Source: a virus. Taken from it: DNA of 28,827 nucleotides. The DNA is taken from the IMG/VR virus record IMGVR_UViG_3300046167_000003, positions 1 through 28,827 of that record; one strand, given 5' to 3'. Numbering within the stretch: the stretch's first letter is position 1; every line of letters starts with the position of its first letter. Shown piece by piece: positions 8,733 through 16,004 of the stretch. The notes below the pieces were generated by a model. That model was given only the letters and a program-made list of their open reading frames with translations. It was not told where the DNA came from and did no database searches. Position numbers and translations under genes: made by a program.

Positions 8733-8962
8733 TTGATAAATTAATAGGTCCAGTAAGCGACATAGTTAATAAGTTAATACCTGACAAGGATTTACAAGCT
8801 AAGCTAAACCATGAACTCAAAACTGAATTACATAAAGCGAATATGGCTCAAGTTGAGATTAATAAAATTGAAGCTAGTCATAAGTCTTTATTCGTTGCTG
8901 GATGGCGGCCATTTGTCGGCTGGACTTGTGGTCTTTCCGCATCCAGACAGATTCGGTGGTGA
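8729..8962 (+). pseudogene. Truncated holin, copy 1
   Basis: The first 68 residues match the complete holin at 15624, up to RPFVGWTCG at base 8932. There the sequence switches abruptly to cyclase DNA, and nine unrelated residues (LSASRQIRW) lead to a stop at 8962. The membrane segments that follow in the full protein are missing, so this copy should not function as a holin. It marks the right edge of duplication copy 1. Confidence 0.85.
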
Positions 8963-10368
8963 TAAGTTTTTTGCAGACTCCTTCAAACATAGTACATCTA
9001 TTTTGGCTTCATTTGAATACCCAAATCAAATATACCCAAAAACAGTTGGTACTGTCATCAAAGGTCCTGATGTTAGTGGTATGCTTTCCAAGGGTGTAGT
9101 ACAGAATACTTACAACCTTAGAACTAACTATATACAAGAAGGTATATCTGCTGCACCCACCGATCTTGACAATCTTGTCAGAAGAATACCATTGCTACTC
9201 AAAACACCAGATGGATATGTAAGTTCTTTTGGTACAGAGGTATTAAAAACCTTGGTAGGTGCAAAAACTTACATCATCACAACCAATGACATTGGTATAC
9301 AAGAAATTAGTGTTAGAGGATTGCCTCCAATCAAAACAGATAGCCTTGGTCGTAAATGGATTAGTTGGGTAGATACTCCACAAACTGATTTACAAGAAAT
9401 GAATGTTGCAGGTAAGTTTGTATTTCTTGGAATTACAGCACCAGGAATCATGCCACAAATTGCAACTCCAGTTGGTTTATTAGAACCACACAAAATTCAA
9501 GCAGCATTATCTGAGTCAATTCTTATAGAAAACTCTCCAAGGATTCCAGAATGGTCTTTAGCTGCCGAAATTGTGATTTTCGGAATTTTTGTGTCGTTGA
9601 CGTGGCTTGTAATCCATTATCTCAGCATAGTTAAGGGCGTAAGCTTAGTTATAATTTTGCTCTTCACCACGAGCTTCCTAGAAGCTTACAGCGTTTCTAA
9701 AGGTATTTTATTGGATTTTACATGGACTTTTGTATGTCAGGTTCTAATTTCTACTATTGCCTTCTATTTAAGTTACAAAAAACAACATAAATTGCGTCAA
9801 CAAATCAAAAAAACAGTTTGAGCATTATCTTGATCCAAGACAAGTTAAAGAATTACAAGATAATCCAGACTTGCTAAAACTTGGTGGGGAGAAAAGATAC
9901 TGCACATTCTTGTTTACAGATGTTCGTGGCTTTACAAGTTTGTCAGAAACTTTAGAACCAGAAGAAGTAACAGAAATTATGAATAAGGCTTTGACAGTCC
10001 AAGTTAATGCTGTACAAAAATTAGGCGGTATGACAGACAAGTTTATTGGAGATGCTGGTATGTTTATATTCAACGCGCCACTAGATTTAGATAACCATGA
10101 AGAGAAAGCTGTGCAAGCTGCAATAGATATAAGAAAAGGTATGGCAGAAGCTAACTTAGGTATAGAGATAGGTATAGGTGTAAATACTGGTTATGCGGTT
10201 ATAGGTAATATGGGTTCTGATACAAGGTTTGACTACTCTGCTATAGGTGATGCGGTCAACACAGCAGCACGTTTAGAGTCAGCAACTAAGGAAGCAGGAG
10301 TTGACATACTTATTGGCGAGGCTACAATTAAGAAAACACAGAATGGTGTTTTTCACAAGAAAATATAC
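8933..10368 (+). pseudogene. Third, 5'-truncated and frameshifted copy of the CHASE2-cyclase gene
   Basis: This segment matches the cyclase from about residue 88 (FPHPDRFGGDK) to residue 565 (HKKIY), where it abuts the second curli block and meets a TGA. It lacks the N-terminal membrane segment and the start of CHASE2. The first ~410 bases differ at dozens of positions from the other two copies (for example DKFFADSFKHS for DKIFRESFLHG). From about 9346 onward it is almost identical. An extra A at 9807-9813 (seven A where the others have six) shifts the frame after KKQHKLRQQIKK, separating the membrane part from the catalytic domain, which remains open from 9823 to 10371 with FTDVRGF and KFIGDAGM intact. 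It is a mosaic relic or a chimeric join. Confidence 0.85.
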
Positions 10369-10447
10369 TGAAGTTTATAAGTAACCTTATAGATAGATTT
10401 TTAGAACGCTCTTGGCAAAGAAAAGAAGATAGACTAACCAACAAACA

Positions 10448-10798
10448 ATGAACGACATGGTAGCAATCATAACCGAGCTAGGTTTTCCTATTGCTGCTGC
10501 CCTAGGTCTAGGTATGTTTGTGTGGAAGCTAATCAATAGAATTATTGATGGCATGGAAACTAAACTTGACACCCTAGACGACAAACTCAATAGCTCCCTA
10601 GCTAACCTAGAAGATAGACTAGGCACAAAACTAGACACGCAACATGGTATCTTGGTTGCTCTCATAGATAGAGTGCGTAGTTTAGACAATGAGATAATTA
10701 GACAAGATACTATGATTAAAACTATACTTGGTGTACCGCAATTAATTAATAGCGACAAGATTGCAAAGGCAGGTAGAAATGACAAAAGAAAAGATTGA
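10448..10798 (+). CDS. Small membrane-anchored coiled-coil protein, copy 2
   Basis: A 116-residue protein identical to the one at 3555 except for Ser in place of one Asn in the coiled-coil region (DDKLNSSLANL). N-terminal hydrophobic segment, then heptad-like helix, then a basic end. It overlaps the csgF-like gene by 20 bases. The 27-residue mini-frame upstream in copy 1 loses its GTG start here because the duplication junction falls just before it. Family and function not recognised. Confidence 0.7.
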   Translation: MNDMVAIITELGFPIAAALGLGMFVWKLINRIIDGMETKLDTLDDKLNSSLANLEDRLGTKLDTQHGILVALIDRVRSLDNEIIRQDTMIKTILGVPQLINSDKIAKAGRNDKRKD

Positions 10799-11279
10799 TA
10801 GAGAAGAAGCAGCCAAAGTAAGAATATTTATTTGGTTGGCGTTCATGGGTGCAATAATGATTACCATGATAATTGCACAACATTTACATTCAGACGAAAT
10901 GGTACACAAGTTTAAATCACCATCATTCTCTGGCATAGGAACATCTGCACATTACCTTACTATTGAGAACCAACAGTACACTAGGAAGATGACTGTAAAA
11001 GCAGAACTCAAAGCAATACAAGACGAGATAGAAAGAGACAAAGAGAACACAACACTAGCTAGATTTATTCGTAACCTAGAGTCAAGAATCTATGCACAAC
11101 TATCAAGACAGTTAGTAGAAAACCTATTTGGCGAGACAGCAAGTGATAGTGGTGTACTAGAGTTAGAAGGTAATAGGATAGAGTATAATGTTGTAGACGG
11201 CATAATAACTTTAAACATTACAGATTCAGATGGTAACACGACAACTATATCTCTCCCTATCGGTAGCTTTACTTTCTAG
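10779..11279 (+). CDS. CsgF-like curli assembly factor, copy 2
   Basis: A 166-residue protein with the same sequence as copy 1 at 3886; I see only a silent difference (TCG to TCA). It has a hydrophobic export signal or anchor at about residues 14-34, then the CsgG-inserting motif KFKSPSFSGIG, a helical middle and the CsgF-type strand pair IITLNITDSDGNTTTISLP at the end. It should act in the periplasm or at the outer surface as a partner of the CsgG pore. Its last 50 bases also encode the start and lipoprotein signal of the next gene in a different frame. Confidence 0.85.
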   Translation: MTKEKIDREEAAKVRIFIWLAFMGAIMITMIIAQHLHSDEMVHKFKSPSFSGIGTSAHYLTIENQQYTRKMTVKAELKAIQDEIERDKENTTLARFIRNLESRIYAQLSRQLVENLFGETASDSGVLELEGNRIEYNVVDGIITLNITDSDGNTTTISLPIGSFTF

Positions 11280-12045
11280 CTGTGCGTTAATAGTAGATCC
11301 TTTAGAAAACAATTTACCACCATTCCAAAAGATAGAAAAAGCAAAGATAGATTCTCTGCTTGTTCCTGGTCTTGCGAACATAAAAACATCTAATCAAAAG
11401 AAGCCAGTCGTAGCTATCTATGCAGGTTCTTTTACAGACCAAACAGGACAAAGAAGAAGTAATAGTAACTATGCAACCTTCTCGTCAGCAGTAACTCAAG
11501 CACCAGACGCATATCTAATTAGAGCCTTAAAACACGCAGGTAGTAACCATGATGGTTTCTTTGAAGTAGTAGAGCGAGTAGGTTTAGACCATGTAACCAA
11601 AGAACGTCAAATCATAAGAAGCGCTAGACAGCAAAATAAAAACAAACAGAAGCTACCAGATTTATTGTTCGCTGGTTTGATAATGCAAGGTGGCGTGATA
11701 TCATATGAAAGTAATATAAAGAGTGGTGGCGCAGGCGCTAGATACTTAGGCATTGGAATGTCTAGGCAGTTTAAGCAAGATACTGTAACCATATCTTTAA
11801 GAACTGTATCTGTAAGTACAGGTAAAGTGTTACTAGAAGTATTAGTAACTAAAACGATACTAAGTGCATCTATCGATCAAGATATATTTCGTTTTATTAC
11901 TGACAGCACCGAACTAGTAGAAATAGAGAACGGATTAGTCAGAAACGAGTCAATCAATATAGCACTACAAACAGCAATAGAAACTGCTGTGCTACAAACA
12001 ATAAGAGAAGGAACAACCAGAGGATATTGGAATATTGATGAATAA
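11230..12045 (+). CDS. CsgG-like outer-membrane secretion lipoprotein, copy 2
   Basis: A 271-residue protein with the same predicted sequence as copy 1 at 4337; the DNA differs silently. Lipobox LLSSC puts the lipidated Cys at position 18 for outer-membrane anchoring. The core carries the CsgG signatures YESNIKSGGAGARYLGIG, VSVSTGKVLLEVLVTKTIL and EGTTRGYW. The family forms a nine-subunit, 36-stranded barrel with a periplasmic vestibule. No csgE homologue (periplasmic gate) is visible in the window, so this pore would rely on the host for one, work without it, or use another partner such as the 116-residue membrane protein. The stop overlaps the curlin-like start by 8 bases. Confidence 0.93.
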   Translation: MVTRQLYLSLSVALLSSCALIVDPLENNLPPFQKIEKAKIDSLLVPGLANIKTSNQKKPVVAIYAGSFTDQTGQRRSNSNYATFSSAVTQAPDAYLIRALKHAGSNHDGFFEVVERVGLDHVTKERQIIRSARQQNKNKQKLPDLLFAGLIMQGGVISYESNIKSGGAGARYLGIGMSRQFKQDTVTISLRTVSVSTGKVLLEVLVTKTILSASIDQDIFRFITDSTELVEIENGLVRNESINIALQTAIETAVLQTIREGTTRGYWNIDE

Positions 12046-12772
12046 AAATGACACATTCGTAGTAACTTACTACAGTCTATTAGGAGTATTGTTTTTAAGT
12101 TTAAATGCTTACTCCGCAGACAACGAGATATATGTAGACCAAAGTGGTGCTACAGCTAACATAGATTTAGAACAGCTAGGATCATCTAATATTATTGGTG
12201 GTCTAAACTCTGTTGCTGGAACGCTAACACCTTTAGATCTTGATGGCATAAACCTTACACTAGACATAAACCAAATAGGTAATACTAATAAATTTCTTGG
12301 TGATATCTACGGAGATAACGTAACAGGATTCTTTGAGTTTGATGGAGATAGTAATACCTTTACTATACAAGGCGACCCAGATAATACTTATGGTATAGAT
12401 AACTCCAACTACAATGTTGATGTTACTGGTAACTCTAATACATTTACATTAGATACAGGCACAACAGCTCTAGCGTCTGGTCTTGACCTAGACTGGATTA
12501 TTAACGGAGACAACAACACTTTTGATTTTGATATAAACTATGATGGTGCTACTAACTATGTTGATGTAGATGGGGATAGCAACAACGTAAACTTTACAGG
12601 AAGTGGCTATGCAGGAGGATATTTCTACCTTGACCAAACAGGAAACAGCAGAACATTCAATATCATCCAGTCGTCAACTCTCGCTGCTGATTGGTTACAG
12701 ATTAATTCTACTGGGTCTAACGGTACTGTTTGTGTCGTTCAAAACGATGGCGGAGTCTCAACCAGCTGTTGA
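12038..12772 (+). CDS. Curlin-like repeat protein (candidate secreted amyloid), copy 2
   Basis: A 244-residue protein almost identical to copy 1 at 5145; the visible amino-acid change is Ser to Thr in the DTGT(S/T)ALASG turn. Signal peptide, then about eight strand-turn units with GNSNTF- or GDSNTF-like turns and Q-x-G pairs resembling curlin repeats, then a C-terminal pair of Cys. The strongly acidic, Asn/Gly/Thr-rich composition without Lys clusters fits a secreted fibre subunit. A virion or adhesin role is an alternative. The FecR gene starts at 12609 inside its 3' end. One substitution in that overlap (GGC to GGT) is silent here but changes Ala to Val in the FecR signal segment. Confidence 0.75.
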   Translation: MNKNDTFVVTYYSLLGVLFLSLNAYSADNEIYVDQSGATANIDLEQLGSSNIIGGLNSVAGTLTPLDLDGINLTLDINQIGNTNKFLGDIYGDNVTGFFEFDGDSNTFTIQGDPDNTYGIDNSNYNVDVTGNSNTFTLDTGTTALASGLDLDWIINGDNNTFDFDINYDGATNYVDVDGDSNNVNFTGSGYAGGYFYLDQTGNSRTFNIIQSSTLAADWLQINSTGSNGTVCVVQNDGGVSTSC

Positions 12773-13802
12773 CGTAGGAAACATATCTGAATTAACAGGT
12801 TCTGCTAGTGTTTTTAGGGAAAAGCCTTATAATGCCGAGCTAGAATTTGACATCCAACAGAACGATGAAGCTATAACTACCAATGGTCGTATGGCTATTA
12901 CGTTCTTAGATGATTCAAAAGTTAAATTAACAGAAAACTCGCAGCTGACCATTGATGAATATATTTTTGACCCCAATCCCAGTAAATCTAAAATGGCTAT
13001 TACCTTTGGTCTTGGTACGGCTAGATTTATTACTGGCAATCTAAATAAGATAGATAAAAACAATATAGATCTTAAAACACCTACAGCAAACATAGCAATC
13101 CGAGGGACTGACTTTACAGTTACAGTAGACGAGACTGGAAGATCATTGCTAATACTTTTACCAGATGAGTTCGGTATATCTAGTGGCGAGATATTAGTAA
13201 CCACAGCCATGGGTACAGTAACCCTTAACAAACCCTACCAGGCAACAACTGTAGATGTCTTTGAGAAACCACCTAGCTCGCCAGTAATCTTAGACCTATC
13301 ACTAGAACTTATAGACAATATGCTTATTGTTAATCCACCTAAAGAAGAAGTGGTTATAGAAGAGTCTATACAAACCAAAAAGAAAAACATACTAGACTTT
13401 GATGGTTTAGATGAGGACTTCTTGGAAGAGGACTTTTTAGACGCAACAAAAGAACTAGAGTTTACAGAGTTAGATATAAACTACCTTGATGTAAACTTCC
13501 TAGAGGACTTGCTAGATGTCATAGACGCGCTGCAAGAAATACAACAAGAGGATCAGTTAGCACAAGATGCTACGTCTACTAATATAGTTGGTACACAGTT
13601 AGGACAAGACTTATCCACACAAATAACATCTTTTATAACAGGACAAACACTAACGCTTATGCGTAGTGTTAGTGATACAGCTAGATTAGATATAGACTCT
13701 GCTGGTAGCTATACTGTTATCTTTATACAAGACGGAACATCTAACATCATTAAAATAAATGGTGGTACAGGTGGTACTATCAAAATCACTCAAAGTAATT
13801 AA
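12609..13802 (+). CDS. FecR-domain periplasmic protein, copy 2
   Basis: A 397-residue protein. An unusually long polar start is followed by a hydrophobic export segment (RLILLGLTALFVSF in copy 1; LTVLFVSF here) and a likely cleavage site at KTMA/ESQ. Residues about 75-215 form the FecR domain: GRMAITFLDDSKVKLTENSQ, then TPTANIAIRGTDFTV, the family hallmark. Next come a Pro-containing linker and an acidic repeat region (FDGLDEDFLEEDFLDATKEL). The C-terminus (VIFIQDGTSNIIKINGG) resembles a curlin repeat. Classical FecR relays periplasmic signals to a sigma factor; here no sigma gene is present and the neighbour is a CHASE2 cyclase, so a sensor or scaffold role is inferred. ATG 12609 has AGGAAG upstream; the next choice is ATG 12747. 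The stop overlaps the cyclase ATG by one base. Confidence 0.85.
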   Translation: MQEDISTLTKQETAEHSISSSRQLSLLIGYRLILLGLTVLFVSFKTMAESQPAVDVGNISELTGSASVFREKPYNAELEFDIQQNDEAITTNGRMAITFLDDSKVKLTENSQLTIDEYIFDPNPSKSKMAITFGLGTARFITGNLNKIDKNNIDLKTPTANIAIRGTDFTVTVDETGRSLLILLPDEFGISSGEILVTTAMGTVTLNKPYQATTVDVFEKPPSSPVILDLSLELIDNMLIVNPPKEEVVIEESIQTKKKNILDFDGLDEDFLEEDFLDATKELEFTELDINYLDVNFLEDLLDVIDALQEIQQEDQLAQDATSTNIVGTQLGQDLSTQITSFITGQTLTLMRSVSDTARLDIDSAGSYTVIFIQDGTSNIIKINGGTGGTIKITQSN

Positions 13803-15550
13803 TGAAGCGACTACTATTCACCATACTTATAATACTAGTGTTGCCTTTGTTATATCAGTCAACACCAACAGAGATACTAAAGCTAAAAGTATTTGACTAT
13901 CTTGTACCCAAGCAAGATCCTTCTGGTTACTTCACAATACTAAACATAACTGAAGAAGATATAGATACAGAGGGTGGTTGGCCTATACCTAGACAAAGGC
14001 TAGGAGAAATACATAAAGAAATTATGGATGCTGGTGCTATAGGTGTGGGTTGGGTTGTAAGCTTTCCGCATCCAGATAGATTTGGTGGAGATAAGATTTT
14101 TAGAGAATCCTTCTTACATGGTACATCTATTTTGGCTTCGTTTGAATACCCAAATCAAATATACCCAAAAACAGTTGGTACTGTCATCAAAGGTCCTGAT
14201 GTTAGTGGTATGCTTTCCGAGGGTGTAGTACAGAATACTCACAACCTTAGAACTAACTATATACAAGAAGGTATATCTGCTGCACCCACCGATCTTGATA
14301 ATCTTGTCAGAAGAATACCCTTACTACTAAAAACACCAGATGGTTATGTTTCTTCTTTTGGTACAGAAGTGTTAAAAGTATTAACAGGAGCTAAAACTTA
14401 CATTATCACTACGAATGATAATGGTATACAGGAAATATTAGTTAGAGGAATACCACCAGTCAAAACAGATAACCTTGGTCGTAAATGGATTAGTTGGGTA
14501 GATACTCCACAAACTGATTTACAAGAAATGAATGTTGCAGGTAAGTTTGTATTTCTTGGAATTACAGCACCAGGAATCATGCCACAAATTGCAACTCCAG
14601 TTGGATTATTAGAACCACACAAAATTCAAGCAGCATTATCTGAGTCAATTCTTATAGAAAACTCTCCAAGGATTCCAGAATGGTCTTTAGCTGCCGAAAT
14701 TGTGATTTTCGGAATTTTTGTGTCGTTGACGTGGCTTGTAATCCATTATCTCAGCATAGTTAAGGGCGTAAGCTTAGTTATAATTTTGCTCTTCACCACG
14801 AGCTTCCTAGAAGCTTACAGCGTTTCTAAAGGTATTTTATTGGATTTTACATGGACTTTTGTATGTCAGGTTCTAATTTCTACTATTGCCTTCTATTTAA
14901 GTTACAAAAAACAACATAAATTGCGTCAACAAATCAAAAAACAGTTTGAGCATTATCTTGATCCAAGACAAGTTAAAGAATTACAAGATAATCCAGACTT
15001 GCTAAAACTTGGTGGGGAGAAAAGATACTGCACATTCTTGTTTACAGATGTTCGTGGCTTTACAAGTTTGTCAGAAACTTTAGAACCAGAAGAAGTAACA
15101 GAAATTATGAATAAGGCTTTGACAGTCCAAGTTAATGCTGTACAAAAATTAGGCGGTATGACAGACAAGTTTATTGGAGATGCTGGTATGTTTATATTTA
15201 ACGCGCCACTAGATTTAGATAACCATGAAGAGAAAGCTGTGCAAGCTGCAATAGATATAAGAAAAGGTATGGCAGAAGCTAACTTAGGTATAGAGATAGG
15301 TATAGGTGTAAATACTGGTTATGCGGTTATAGGTAATATGGGTTCTGATACAAGGTTTGACTACTCTGCTATAGGCGATGCGGTCAACACAGCAGCACGT
15401 TTAGAGTCAGCAACTAAGGAAGCAGGAGTTGACATACTTATTGGCGAGGCTACAATTAAGAAAACACAGAATGGTGTTTTTCACAAGAAAATATACGTCA
15501 AAGGAAAAAAGAAACCATTGAAGGTATATACAACAAAAGAGGAACTATAA
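13802..15550 (+). CDS. CHASE2-domain class III adenylate/guanylate cyclase
   Basis: A 582-residue membrane enzyme expected to make a cyclic nucleotide in response to a periplasmic signal. N-terminal hydrophobic segment (2-18); CHASE2 sensor (about 25-290) with FTILNITEEDIDTEGGWPIP and the GA-x-G-x-G stretch before PHPD; three membrane helices (about 297-367); linker; class III cyclase domain (about 405-560). Catalytic residues are in place: metal ligands D416 (FTDVRGF) and D460 (GDAGM), base-contacting K456, and N529/R533 in GDAVNTAARLE. The Lys with Ser522 fits ATP as substrate, but GTP cannot be excluded. The start overlaps the FecR stop by one base, so the two are coupled. Copy 1 is fused to FecR and a third copy is truncated; this one is the intact reference. 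Confidence 0.93.
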   Translation: MKRLLFTILIILVLPLLYQSTPTEILKLKVFDYLVPKQDPSGYFTILNITEEDIDTEGGWPIPRQRLGEIHKEIMDAGAIGVGWVVSFPHPDRFGGDKIFRESFLHGTSILASFEYPNQIYPKTVGTVIKGPDVSGMLSEGVVQNTHNLRTNYIQEGISAAPTDLDNLVRRIPLLLKTPDGYVSSFGTEVLKVLTGAKTYIITTNDNGIQEILVRGIPPVKTDNLGRKWISWVDTPQTDLQEMNVAGKFVFLGITAPGIMPQIATPVGLLEPHKIQAALSESILIENSPRIPEWSLAAEIVIFGIFVSLTWLVIHYLSIVKGVSLVIILLFTTSFLEAYSVSKGILLDFTWTFVCQVLISTIAFYLSYKKQHKLRQQIKKQFEHYLDPRQVKELQDNPDLLKLGGEKRYCTFLFTDVRGFTSLSETLEPEEVTEIMNKALTVQVNAVQKLGGMTDKFIGDAGMFIFNAPLDLDNHEEKAVQAAIDIRKGMAEANLGIEIGIGVNTGYAVIGNMGSDTRFDYSAIGDAVNTAARLESATKEAGVDILIGEATIKKTQNGVFHKKIYVKGKKKPLKVYTTKEEL

Positions 15551-15627
15551 TGCCAAAAGGAAAAGGAACATACGGATCTAAAGTAGGTAGACCGCCAAAG
15601 AAAAAAGCTAAAAAAAATAAAAAATGA
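15550..15627 (+). CDS. 25-residue basic protein, copy 2
   Basis: Identical to the small gene at 8655. It overlaps the cyclase stop by one base and the holin start by 4 bases. The product is Lys-rich with a VGRPPKKK core. It links the curli/cyclase module to the lysis genes in one continuous translational chain. Function unknown. Confidence 0.55.
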   Translation: MPKGKGTYGSKVGRPPKKKAKKNKK

Positions 15628-16004
15628 TTGATAAATTAATAGGTCCAGTAAGCGACATAGTTAATAAGTTAATACCTGACAAGGATTTACAAGCCAAGCT
15701 AAACCATGAACTCAAAACTGAATTACATAAAGCGAATATGGCTCAAGTTGAGATTAATAAAATTGAAGCTAGTCATAAGTCTTTATTCGTTGCTGGATGG
15801 CGGCCATTTGTCGGCTGGACTTGTGGTATTGCTCTTATGTACCATTTTCTATTACAGCCTATTATTATCTTTGGACTCTCAGCAGCTGGAATCACTTTTA
15901 TACTACCATCCTTTGACATGGGATCGTTGATGACTGTATTGATGGGTATGTTAGGACTTGGCGGATTAAGAACTTTTGAAAAAACTAAAGGAGTTGCAAA
16001 ATGA
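15624..16004 (+). CDS. Holin of the three-transmembrane, gene-transfer-agent type
   Basis: A 126-residue protein. The N-terminal half is an amphipathic helix region (LIGPVSDIVNKLIPDKDLQA). It is followed by the family signature WRPFVGWTCG and hydrophobic segments (IALMYHFLLQPIIIFGLS, then GSLMTVLMGMLGLGG). This matches the 3TM holin family known from gene transfer agents and related phages. These form inner-membrane lesions that release endolysin and time lysis. The start ATGA overlaps the 25-residue gene and the stop overlaps the endolysin start by 4 bases, a classic holin-endolysin pair. A truncated copy lies at 8729. Confidence 0.9.
   Translation: MIDKLIGPVSDIVNKLIPDKDLQAKLNHELKTELHKANMAQVEINKIEASHKSLFVAGWRPFVGWTCGIALMYHFLLQPIIIFGLSAAGITFILPSFDMGSLMTVLMGMLGLGGLRTFEKTKGVAK

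Larger units (their letters stand above)
3476..8932 (+). repeat. Large direct repeat, copy 1 (curli module)
   Basis: This block recurs at 10369-15827 in the same orientation. The offset is 6893 bases, changing to 6895 after a 2-base indel near 6903. The copies differ by roughly a dozen scattered substitutions, mostly at third codon positions, plus that indel. The left edge is at the stop of the 50-residue gene; the right edge is inside the holin gene (base 8932), where the sequence jumps to an internal position of the cyclase gene. The block carries the membrane/coiled-coil gene, csgF-like, csgG-like, curlin-like, FecR and cyclase genes, the tiny basic gene and the holin 5' part. Confidence 0.95.
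10369..15827 (+). repeat. Large direct repeat, copy 2 (curli module)
   Basis: Second occurrence of the block at 3476-8932. Here the right side continues naturally into the complete holin, endolysin and downstream genes, so this copy has the authentic right-hand context, while copy 1 has the authentic left-hand context (portal and basic genes). At the left edge the sequence changes from cyclase (AAAATATAC) to TGAAGTTTATAAG with no shared bases at the join. Most differences from copy 1 are silent, which suggests natural variation rather than random error. Confidence 0.95.

Noticed and set aside
8811-9821. A 336-residue frame joining out-of-frame holin DNA to the cyclase
   Set aside because: The first ~40 residues are the holin region read in the wrong frame; the rest is the truncated cyclase. 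It is a product of the junction at 8932, not a gene.
3476-15827. Long repeats as phage terminal redundancy or inverted terminal repeats
   Set aside because: They are direct, internal to the gene order and cut genes at their edges, unlike genome-end repeats.
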